NCBI GenBank assembly: GCA_015852425.1
Contig: JAAAIG010000509.1
Span: 2,856-27,930 of the forward strand
Direction of reading: 5' to 3'
From: Gryganskiella cystojenkinii
Taxonomy: Eukaryota; Mortierellomycota; Mortierellomycetes; Mortierellales; Mortierellaceae
Length of the DNA stretch: 25,075 nt
Position numbers and translations under genes: made by a program. Within the stretch, counting starts at the first letter, position 1; each line of letters opens with the position of its first letter. Shown one piece after another: positions 5,849-14,784 of this stretch. Under the pieces are notes generated by a model. The model was not told the DNA's origin and ran no database searches. It was given only the letters and a program-made list of their open reading frames with translations.

Positions 5849-8464
5849 GTGAGTTCCTCTACCCCTTGTCCATCTCATTCGCACCACCATTCACTATCCA
5901 GTCCATCTTCATTCAGCAATTCGTCATCTCGATCGATTGCATACCAGCACATCGCTCGTCCTTTATTTCTCTCTCATCGAAGCGTGTTCGTTGGCACCGC
6001 AGGTCCTGTCTTAACTGGTCACAGTGACTCTGTTACAAGCGTCGTGTATTCACCCAGTAGCGAACAGGCGGATCCTGACGTCTTTTTGGCTGCCTTTGAG
6101 ATGTTAACTCAAGTCAAGCCTCAGCCAGGGAAGTCCTTGCCAGAGCATCTATCCTGCCAAACACCTAAGATCATAGAAATACTTAAGACGACTGCGTTGC
6201 ACGAAACGTTTTGGCATCAGCGGCTACAGGCCTACCAATCGATTCAACTGCCGTATGAAGTGGGGCAAGGTCGACTATCGACTCAATGGACTACCGGTGC
6301 ATGGTGCGAACTGCTTCCATACAAGGCGAATGATCCGCGGCATACAGTGCTAACTGTTTTCGCCATTTACTTGGCGCGTTTAACTGGACAGACTCGATTG
6401 CAAGTGGGTTGGCACCTGCAAATAGAGCAGGATGCAGTGGCGTCTTCTTCGACGCTTGCATTGACAGTGCCGATGGAGCTTGACGTTGATGGGGATGGGT
6501 ATTTTTCAGATGTGCTCGAGCGCGTAAAAGAAGAACTCAGGTGTCTCAGCCAGCATGGGTCTTTTACGTGGAGTTGGGTGAGTCGCCAGTCGACGCTCCG
6601 GGAGATACCTGGACTTCAGGCAACAAGGCCATGGCGTATCGGTATATCGATGATGGATGGTTCAGCGAGCGAACAATCGGTTGGTTCGGTGTTGACTCTT
6701 CAAATTGATTCGCATGGGAGGTTTAGGTGGTTATACGATGAACGTTGCCTGGATGCTGAGGTTATCAGGAGGATGAGTGAGCATTTGCAGGAGATAGGCA
6801 AGGCAGCTAAACACACTTATCAAAAACCTGTAAAGCAGCTCAACTTGCTACCGGAAGCGGAAAGGACATTGCTACTAAAGACGTGGAATGCGACCAAGAC
6901 ACCCTATCCGGACAAAATTTGCCTCCATCAGCTATTTGAAGGTCAGGTCGAACGCACACCAGAAGCAATAGCGCTCGTGCATGAAAATCAAGAAACCAGT
7001 TATGCCGAACTCAATGCGCAAGCGAACCGTCTTGCTCATCGATTAATAGAGCTCGGTGTTGGGCCGGATATGTATGTCGCGATCTGTGTCAAGCGAAGTC
7101 CAGCGATGGTAGTGGGTCTGTTTGCGATTTTAAAAGCCGGGGGCACTTATCTGCCGCTAGACCCAAATTATCCAAGTGAGCGTCTTACGCATATTCTCGC
7201 AGATGCCACGCCAGCTATCGTGCTGGCCGATGCAACTGGGTGTAGTGCATTGTCAGATGTTGACGCCGCGTTCATGTCGCGCACTGTGCTTGACCCGAAT
7301 ACCCCGCTAGCGCTGTCGGACACCAATCCATCTACGCCTGGTTTGACGTCCCGCCATCTTGCGTATTTGATCTATACATCTAGCTCAACCGGCCCGGCCA
7401 AGGGAGTGATGATTGAGCATCGTAGCATATGCAATCAGATTAGCGCACTCCAGCGTATCTGGCGCACCTCAGAAAACGATAGAGTGCTGCAATTCGCGTC
7501 GCTTGCTTTCGATATGTCAGTTGAGGAAATATTTGTCGCGTTAACGCGTGGTTCGGCATTAGTCTTGAGGGACGATACATGTTTAGAATCAGGCTCAAAG
7601 TTTGCCTCATTTTGCGAGTCCTCAAAGATCACGATGGTTAATTTACCTACCGCTTTTTGGAATCAAATAACTACGGCCCAACATCAAGTCTCCTTTCCTC
7701 GTTCTCTACGTCAAATCGCAGTTGGCGGTGAAACTATCAATTTGACTGCTTTGAACACCTGGTTCAAGCGAGTAGGCCCGCGACCGACCCTCCTCAATAT
7801 CTATGGTCCGACTGAAATAACGATTAATGCTACGGCATACGAAGTTTCTCCGGATAAAAATAGCAATTCTATTGGTCGACCGGTTGCTAATACGCGTATT
7901 TACCTGCTTGATGTCCATGGTGAGGCGGTGCCACTGGGTGCAATCGGAGAGATGTATATCGGCGGAGTCGGCGTTGCACGTAACTATCTAAATCGTCCTG
8001 AATTGGCTATTAAACGGTTCCTGCCCGATCCGTTCAGCGAGGATAAAGACGCGCGAATGTTCAAGACAGGGGATCTAGCGCGATACCTACCTGACGGTAA
8101 CTTAGAATTCCTAGGCCGTGACGATCATCAAGTTAAGATCCGCGGGTGTAGGGTCAAGCTGGGTGAGATCGAAGCATGCTTGATCGAACATCCGAAGGTG
8201 CGTGAAGCAACGGTGCATGCGCTGGGTGACGGAGGTAATAAACGCCTGGTTGCGTATGCGGTGGCTGAGCAGGATGAGCTGCTCGCCCACTCTTTGCGCG
8301 AGCATCTTGCAGCTAAACTGCCTGAATATATGATGCCAGCTGCTTTTGTGTGTCTCCATGCGTTGCCACTTACACCTCACGGCAAAATTGACCGCAAAGC
8401 TTTACCTATGCCCGGCGAAGGGGGCCTTTGTTCGCCAGGCATAAGAAGTCGAGAAAATATTTAA
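5849..8464 (+). CDS. Truncated NRPS: partial C domain + A domain, fused to a WD40 scrap
   Basis: Open from 5825 to the stop at 8462-8464. The first in-frame ATG is at 6101 (787 aa); the longer 871-codon reading begins at a GTG (5849), unlikely as a fungal start. Numbered from 5849: 1-47 Ser-rich; 49-72 a WD40 piece (LTGHSDSVTSVVYSPS); about 76-345 the C-terminal part of a condensation domain without HHxxxDG; 358-854 a full adenylation domain; 855-871 out-of-frame tail. Adenylation motifs: SYAEL (A1), LKAGGTYLPLD (A2), YTSSSTGPAKG (A3, usually YTSGSTGxPKG), FDMS (A4), NIYGPTE (A5), KTGDL (A7), GRDDHQVKIRG (A8), LPEYMMP (A9), HGKIDR with catalytic Lys846 (A10). A domains activate an amino acid as its adenylate for loading onto a carrier domain; no carrier, epimerase or thioesterase domain follows, so it cannot build a peptide alone. 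It resembles bacterial-type NRPSs known from Mortierella. Probably a relic; expression is uncertain. Confidence 0.75.
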   Translation: MSSSTPCPSHSHHHSLSSPSSFSNSSSRSIAYQHIARPLFLSHRSVFVGTAGPVLTGHSDSVTSVVYSPSSEQADPDVFLAAFEMLTQVKPQPGKSLPEHLSCQTPKIIEILKTTALHETFWHQRLQAYQSIQLPYEVGQGRLSTQWTTGAWCELLPYKANDPRHTVLTVFAIYLARLTGQTRLQVGWHLQIEQDAVASSSTLALTVPMELDVDGDGYFSDVLERVKEELRCLSQHGSFTWSWVSRQSTLREIPGLQATRPWRIGISMMDGSASEQSVGSVLTLQIDSHGRFRWLYDERCLDAEVIRRMSEHLQEIGKAAKHTYQKPVKQLNLLPEAERTLLLKTWNATKTPYPDKICLHQLFEGQVERTPEAIALVHENQETSYAELNAQANRLAHRLIELGVGPDMYVAICVKRSPAMVVGLFAILKAGGTYLPLDPNYPSERLTHILADATPAIVLADATGCSALSDVDAAFMSRTVLDPNTPLALSDTNPSTPGLTSRHLAYLIYTSSSTGPAKGVMIEHRSICNQISALQRIWRTSENDRVLQFASLAFDMSVEEIFVALTRGSALVLRDDTCLESGSKFASFCESSKITMVNLPTAFWNQITTAQHQVSFPRSLRQIAVGGETINLTALNTWFKRVGPRPTLLNIYGPTEITINATAYEVSPDKNSNSIGRPVANTRIYLLDVHGEAVPLGAIGEMYIGGVGVARNYLNRPELAIKRFLPDPFSEDKDARMFKTGDLARYLPDGNLEFLGRDDHQVKIRGCRVKLGEIEACLIEHPKVREATVHALGDGGNKRLVAYAVAEQDELLAHSLREHLAAKLPEYMMPAAFVCLHALPLTPHGKIDRKALPMPGEGGLCSPGIRSRENI
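5993..6064 (+). repeat. WD40 blade fragment embedded in the NRPS frame
   Basis: Encodes GTAGPVLTGHSDSVTSVVYSPSSE. It aligns without gaps with the second blade of the gene at the left edge (nucleotides 37-104 against 6000-6067, about 49 of 68 identical by hand count) and keeps the same codon phase. WD40 similarity starts near 5993 and stops abruptly where NRPS sequence begins (ADPDVFLAAFEML), marking a fusion junction at about 6065-6073. Confidence 0.7.
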
Positions 8465-8633
8465 AATTAACTCTAAATAAAAACGAGCGAAAAGAAAAGC
8501 GCATACTCAACAAGGAGCAGCATTTCTTTCAAATTCAAGTGGGAGCAGCACCTCACCCTCGCACAAGAAATAAAACTGAAAGCAACAGCTGTAATATATT
8601 GAAGGTTGGCTGTACCGCACACTGTAGGATGGA

Positions 8634-8837
8634 TTAAATTTTCGACAAAAAGGCGATAGATACTGCCAGAGAACAGTAGCACACCAATTCCTTTAAGTTA
8701 GCCCACTTGCTCTTTGACCTGTCTTTGTTCATTATTCCCATTTGGACATCCGCCGATATTGACTCAAGTACACGCACGATCTCTTTAGTCTCTGCGCGCG
8801 TCGTTTGAGACTCGTTTATCCACTCAGACCCTCCCAC
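8634..8837 (-). other. Candidate terminal exon of an unidentified minus-strand gene
   Basis: On the minus strand a TTTTTTGCAG acceptor at 8838-8847 is followed by 67 codons of ordinary-looking composition (EWINESQTTRAETKEIV, then MNKDRSKSKWANLKELV) and a TAA at 8634-8636. The sequence upstream of the acceptor is low complexity, and I could not find a convincing partner exon up to 9548. I do not recognise the peptide. It may be a decayed gene or chance. Confidence 0.2.
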
Positions 8838-9154
8838 CTGCAAAAAACCCCCCCCTCCCCCACTTTCCCCTACAAATAAAAAATAAAATAAAAAGATGCG
8901 GATCAATTCTTGTCTGGAATTGGCAGAATCAAAACGCCGAGAGAAGCCTGCGAGTATGAAACGAAAGGAACATGATGGCAGTGAAGGCAACAAGGAATAG
9001 CGAAACGAAGTAACGAGAAAGAGCAGCGACAAGACTTGAAGCAAGGAGCAAGGTCGTAAGTAATATCCTACGACAACATGAAAGGGGCAAAAATCTCATC
9101 AGCGGGGACAGGACTCGCAGGGACCCAGCATTAATCGCCAAACATCCAAACCAA

Positions 9155-9174
9155 CGAGCTGTAGTAACAGCTCG
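9155..9174. repeat. Perfect 8-bp hairpin
   Basis: CGAGCTGT (9155-9162) and ACAGCTCG (9167-9174) are perfect inverted repeats around a 4-base loop AGTA. It lies about 375 bases past the stop of the minus-strand glucosyltransferase gene. No flanking T-run or terminator-like context is seen; its role is unknown. Confidence 0.4.
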
Positions 9175-9548
9175 AAGAGAAAAATATTTTGAGCGAGCAA
9201 GGTACTAAAGCTTAAAGAGCTTGTAGGTGACAGCAAGATTGAACCATTGATCAACCCCCGGAGGTACACGTTTTTTATTTGTAGTAGATCAGGGTAAAAT
9301 AAAGAAAAAAAGAAAGAAAATGAAAGAATGGAGAGTGACCATACGGGTATTGGGGCGGCAAGGGCAGTGAAAGAAAAAAGAGGGGGATAAGATTAGGGTT
9401 CTTTAGAAAATGAAAAAGAAGTGAGCAAATTAGGGTAAAAGGAAGTGAAATTATGATACAACGTGAAGGGTAGATTGGGAGCAAATACACAAGAAGAGAG
9501 CGAATGGAAAAATAATAAAAAACAAAGGTTTTAAGCATCTCGCTTTTT

Positions 9549-12500
9549 TCAAGATGCATTAACGCTCAAAAACTGTGAGCTCGACGAGGAGATCAAGCCC
9601 TTGGTCGTCGTCGTCGTCGAGCTCGTTGTTCTTCTCAATAATCCTCCACCGCCTCGACGACTGAGCGAATCTGAGAGGTAGGGCTCTACCGCCTTTGAGA
9701 GCTCATCTTCCTCTGTCGACCGACGCCCATGTTCGGCCTCGGTTTCGGTCTTGGTCGTGGAGTAGACTTGTCGAGCCATACCTTCATCCTCGTCCTCATC
9801 GCTCTCCATGGGGTATTGGTACAACTTGGTCTGTTGTTGAGCACCAGATTTGATCGAAGAAGAGTCCGTCGAGCTGTTGTTGACCGAGGATCGGAGACGA
9901 GCACTTCTCCTCAACGCAACATCACTCTCGGCTGCACTGCTGTCATCGCCATCATAGTCGGTCAATCCGCCGTAACGGCGGCCTCCACCAGTCTTGCCAT
10001 TCTTGCTGTTGATACTCCCACTGCTGGAACGATGCTTAAGAGGGACACGCTGCAACTTGAGGACATCCGAAGAACCCGAAGCCTCGCTCTGATGACCCTC
10101 CAAGAGATGTTCAAGCTCATCCTCGCCCTCTTCCTCATTACCGTTCCGTTGACTCTTGATCAGGATATCGACCGCAAAGTGAATCACTGCAAACGTGCTC
10201 CGGACGATCGAAATAACTGCTGGGTGACGGAAGAACTTGCGAAGGGACGCTTGAGTCGATTCCGGCACCATGGTGTTGGCCAAGTTCTTGGACGTCCAGA
10301 ATGCGGCTTCCGTGGGTGACGAAGGAGCTGATAAAGTCGAAGCAGCGGACGAAAACGATGATGAGACCGTGATCTTGGGATTCTTGATTGGGATAGGACC
10401 TTCATTGATAGCTCTGACCGTGCCGTCACGCATCAACTTGAACGTCTGATCACGCCAATCGACCGTGGATCCGAGAACCGCATACGCATAAAGGGGCAAG
10501 GCTGCCAACTCGCGCAGACACCAGGCCATCAGGAACCCACGGAGGTTCTCCATCTTTTCACCGGAAAGTGCCTGGTACATGGAAAGATCGACCAAGAACC
10601 AGATGACGACGTGGAAGGCCAAAAAATTGAGGGCATGAATCTGCCAAAGCAAGTTGAATCCATAGGAAGCGACGAGTCCACATCCAATCATCTCGATAAA
10701 GGGTTCCACAACAGTCGCGGCTGTAACGGTATACTTGCGGATCCTGGTCCACCGAGCGCGTCTCAAAAAGTAATCCGAGGGGGTCATGGAACCAAGGGAC
10801 TGGTAAGCGAGATCACTGGTCATTTCGTGCTTGTAACCCATGTTGAAGATTGCGGTCGCGACCAGGTTATCCTCGGCCATGTATTTCCCAAACGCAGCCA
10901 TGCCGCCGACCTTGTCCAGATCCGAACGACGGTACAAATTCGATTTACCAACGACACAGGAGGCCAGACCGGTCCAGTTGATAAACAGATACATCTTGGC
11001 ATGAACAGTGTCCAAAAACATCAATTCCAATTCCGAACCCAGGGTCTGTGGTCGGACTCCAAAGGGCAAGTGGTGGACAAGGCCCACGCCGGGTGTCATC
11101 ATCTTGTCCATAGAACGGCCCATGCACCCAGGGTCCACGTAGACGTTCGAATCACAGACCCAGACAGTATCGTATTTCGCCGTCTCGTAGGATTGAATCA
11201 TGTTGTTGATCTTGGGGTTGATACCAACGTTCTTTTCACCTGGATGATCATTCGGACACGAATAAAGGAAGGATAGGAGATAGGAGAGATAGAGAGAGTC
11301 AGGAACACATTGTTTGTTTTGTAGGAGCAACTGAAAACAACCCAAAAAAAATGCGGGAATACAAGAATAAAGGAGGAGTGTGTGAGGAGGGAGCGCGAGG
11401 CCGAACAGCCAAAAAAAATATGAGATGTTCGGAAAGTAGAGGGGAGAATAATTCTGATCCCTTTCTCTACAGTAATCGGAGGGGGAAAAGGGGGGAACGG
11501 GAGGTGGTGGTCATCTGTAACCAACTGTGTAACTGTTTGTCCAGGTATGCAGCCGAGTAGCTGCACCACACACACCGTGATCAGTCAGACATGTGCGAAA
11601 AACAAGATCAAGAGCGTGGTGGGAAGGATTGGAGGAGAAAGGAACTCAACAAAACAAGCTTAGTGGAAAAAAGAGATTGGACAATTGGAAAAGAGACCAG
11701 AAACCCAAAAACGAGACCACGATCGTCGAGAGTTTGTGGAGGAGAGGGAGAGGGGTGCGGGAACCAAAAGATTCAAGAACGTGCGTGCACAATAACGACA
11801 CGGAGCTTTTTTTTTTGTTCACGTTCTTCCCGCCAACGAGTTAAAAACAACAACAACAAATAACCTACCAATGATCAAGCGAGCATCGACCTTGGGGAAT
11901 TTCTTCATCAAATCCTTGACGACTGCAATGGCTGGGTCATTAGCCTGGGCCACGGAAAAGATGATTTCAAACAGTGGGTAATCCTGACGGAAACTCGAGG
12001 CCAGGTTCTCGAACATGTTGCAGTCGATCCCGCGAAGAGGACGGATAATGGTCACACCGGGCACCTGGTCCTTGGTCATTCTCGAGGACAGCGACCGTTT
12101 GTGACCCACGTAACGCCACCGGCTGTATATGAGAGGAAAGAAAGGATAGAAGGAGAGGAGCCAAGATTAGGAAAGACCAAAAAAAAAATCTATTCTTGCA
12201 AATGAAATGATATCAATTCAGTCCGAGTCCGCCTTTTTTCGTCTTGGGCGGACAAAAAAAACAGGAAATATCCTTCTTGGGATGGGACAGGGCTGCGTCG
12301 GATCCATGGCTTAGCCCACAGGGTTGTCGAAAGTCGAGAGACAGAAAAAAAAAGTGGGCTTGACTCATTGCCAAGGCGCGCGTATTTTTCTCCGTTTTCG
12401 AAATGAGTCTCCTTTGCAGATGCCAAAAAGGATTATCGAGGGTCCGTGTGTTCTCTGTTTTTTTGGTGACCAGGTTTGTTGTGGGCCTTCCCTTGGCGAA

Positions 12501-12794
12501 AGCACAGAAAAAAAAAAAGAAAAGAAAAGAAAGGGGTCCCTTTTGTGTTCCGTGTTGTGTCTCCAAGTATGCTGTCCATATTAAGAAGACAAGAGAGGCG
12601 AGCAAACGTTACCTGATTGTGATGGCAGCGAAAGCAGCAGTGAAGGAAAAGACCCAGAAAAAGATGGACAAGACCATGCAAAAGAGCTGGAACTTGGAAT
12701 GTCTCTCCCAGACAGAGTCCAAGGGTTGTGATGAGCGAGAAACATCCAGTGCACTGGTCAGTGTTGATCGGAAGTGATCTTGAAGCCGGTCCAT
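9549..12794 (-). CDS. Ceramide glucosyltransferase (GT21), 3 exons, 708 aa
   Basis: Transfers glucose from UDP-glucose to ceramide, making glucosylceramide on Golgi/ER membranes (family knowledge). Exons by splice consensus and phase: 12794-12613, 12122-11869, 11239-9549; introns of 490 and 629 nt (donors GTAACG, GTAGGT). The 708-residue product has an N-terminal membrane anchor (about 37-60). The GT21 motifs are all present: D1 in RPLRGID (Asp94), D2 in VCDSN (Asp175), D3 in MAEDN (Asp269) and RRARW (305-309). Three hydrophobic segments follow (about 321-345, 347-369, 380-402). The catalytic part ends near 420. The remaining ~289 residues are a Ser-rich, charged, probably disordered tail that animal enzymes (about 394 aa) lack. 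The start at 12794 is the ATG nearest the anchor; upstream in-frame codons are low-complexity leader sequence. Both long introns are rich in homopolymer runs. Confidence 0.9.
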
Positions 12795-13041
12795 TTCAAC
12801 AGTGAATGTGTATGGGTGTGTTTTAAAAGAGAAGAGTGGATATATCAAGACGAGGAAGAGGAAGCGAATGGCCTTGTCATGTGCTGGACCACAACAGACC
12901 AAAAAGACTCGGCTAGACCAGAGAGAAAGCGAGGGAGAAAAAGGGAGGGAAAAGATGGATAAAAATATTAAGAGTGAACGCAATCCAAGGGTGGAATGTG
13001 ATTATGCGAATGCGATTGAGAAAGAGTGTAGTTGGTCTGGA

Positions 13042-13173
13042 TTAAAAGAGAGGCGAGGAAGGAAGGAAGAAGGAGATAGGGCAAAGAGAATACAAAAGAA
13101 TGAGGATGGAGAGAAAGTGATGAGAGAGAAAGAGAAGTATAAGAGAAGAATAAAGAAAAAAAGAGAGAAAAGC
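13042..13173. repeat. Purine-rich tract (over 90% A/G on + strand)
   Basis: About 130 bases contain only around a dozen pyrimidines, with GAGA, GGAA and AAAG runs. It lies some 250-380 bases upstream of the minus-strand glucosyltransferase start, so the coding strand is polypyrimidine. Such tracts are common in fungal promoters and can form non-B DNA; neither role is shown here. Confidence 0.55.
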
Positions 13174-13316
13174 GCGTTGGACTTTTTTTCTGCTTTCAAA
13201 TCCAGAGAGGAGGCCCTGTCGTCGATTATTTGCGTGTCCGTCTGTTGGTCTGCGCTCTTTTTGATCCCTTTTCATCCACCCTTCGGTTATTCCTTGCAAA
13301 AAAAAAGAAGATAAAA

Positions 13317-13333
13317 CTCCGCGCGGTGCGGAG
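13317..13333. repeat. Short GC-rich hairpin
   Basis: CTCCGC (13317-13322) pairs with GCGGAG (13328-13333) around a 5-base loop GCGGT, standing out as a GC island in AT-rich surroundings. No function assigned. Confidence 0.3.
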
Positions 13334-14784
13334 CCAGAGATTGTCTTCGATCTCAAACGGGCAATGACGATGACGACGTAGAGATGTACTGTGGCAGACA
13401 GGAAACAGAGAAGGTTGTGACAAATACCCGAGGGAGTCGAGAGATCTCAATCCAGGGAGAAGCAAAAGACGCTCTCCTGCGTCAAGCTCTCTGCATCCTT
13501 TCCCACTCTTCATCTTTTACCCCTGTTGATCCTTTCAGTGTTGTGCAAACCACAATGACACGCGTTTTTTTTTCTTCTTTTTTCCTATGGTAAAGTGGAG
13601 TTACTCTCAGCCTCTGGCGTCTTTTTCGGCGTCCGCGCCCGAGGATTACAAGTCGTCCTCGACTCGGCACTCTCTTGTTTTGTTTGACTGAGAAAAAAGA
13701 ACACGGCAACTGTGCAGCGTCAATGTCGAAGACAAAAAAAAAACTAACTGCGCAAGACCTCTTTACTCTCAATTGACACACAAAAATCGAAACGGCGCTT
13801 GGTGGAGATTTTTTTTTTGTATTTTCGTATCCATCCTGACAAATACCCACGTCAATGTTTGTGTCAATTGCGGGTTCCATCGCTGACTCTAGCTGGGAGC
13901 TCAATCGTCAAACCTTTCTGGTCCTAGCTTTTTTGATCTTTGCTCTCTCGCTCGGCAATCCAAATTCAACTTGCAAATTTGCACCCTTCCTTTCACAATT
14001 AGGGGGGGGATTGAAAAGAAGGGGTGAGTTTTTGTGGGTGTCTTTTGTTTTTGCTCAGACCCCGTTGTTGTCTATTGCTTCCATTGTCATCTTGAGACAG
14101 CACAATAACAAAAATAATGGCGAACATGGACTAGGGAAACGACAACAGTAGTCCAATTCCTCGACCTTTTCGTCTCATCTTTGGTCCCCGACATTCAACC
14201 TACCGATCGTGCAGTTTACATTGTCTGGAAACTTGAGTCAAGGATTCAGAATCAAATTTCTCCTCAACCTTTGTAGGTTTGTGAACAAGATCCCTAAATT
14301 GTGTCATAGAGAACCAGGGACTCGAAACTTTACTGGAGTTGGTGAGGAGATGTGTCGTATTATTCCCAAAGAGTAAAGAGGGTGAGAGCAAACAAATCGT
14401 GTTTGTTGTTCACTTTGGAGCAATCCATGCCAAGAAAGAAGTTTTTTTTCTTGTTGTTGTTGTTGCGCGGCAAAACAAAAAAGCGGTTCATCGTCCAACC
14501 TTGGTGCACACGCCCATTTTTTTCTTTACTTTTTTTTCTTTTCTCCGCTTCAATGAGAGTTTGTGGAGGGGAGTGTTTTCTCCCTTTTTTTTTATTTTTT
14601 ATAATACGCCCAAATCTCCTTCCGGGCAAAAGGTCAGCCCAAAAAAACGCACCCTCCTTTTCGAGAAGAGCCGACCAAGGGACAGAAAAAACATAGCACC
14701 AACAATCATCACAGAAAACCTACTTGTCCCTCCATCGCCATCACGCTTTATTTCAGTGCACAAGAACAGCCCCTAGAATTTTTT

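Larger units (their letters stand above)
8465..9548. other. Intergenic between NRPS remnant and ceramide glucosyltransferase 3' end
   Basis: No carrier-domain sequence follows the NRPS frame. The stretch includes a C-run region (about 8840-8865), a small perfect hairpin (9155-9174), a candidate minus-strand exon (8634-8837, listed separately) and an AG-rich region (9290-9500) that is probably the 3' flank of the minus-strand gene. Nothing else is recognised. Confidence 0.5.
12795..14784. other. Promoter/leader of the glucosyltransferase gene and intergenic DNA
   Basis: About 2 kb without a supported gene. The part next to the glucosyltransferase start (12800-13180) is strongly purine-rich on the + strand, that is C/T-rich on the coding strand, as in the other leaders here. 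The rest is AT-rich with many A and T runs. Frames of 83-170 codons on both strands are low complexity (Lys/Arg/Glu on one strand mirrored by Ser/Phe/Leu on the other) and have no motifs. A 6-bp GC hairpin sits at 13317-13333. Confidence 0.5.

Noticed and set aside
9729..11276. + strand frames of 196 and 221 codons
   Set aside because: They are antisense to the last exon of the ceramide glucosyltransferase, which has all catalytic motifs; the antisense products are featureless.
12802..13314. 170-codon + strand frame rich in Lys, Arg and Glu
   Set aside because: Direct translation of the purine-rich promoter tract; no domain and no codon bias.
14339..14776. 145-codon and 114-codon + strand frames
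   Set aside because: Low-complexity Phe/Lys/Ser sequence in AT-rich intergenic DNA just past the 3' end of the WDR53-like gene; no motifs.
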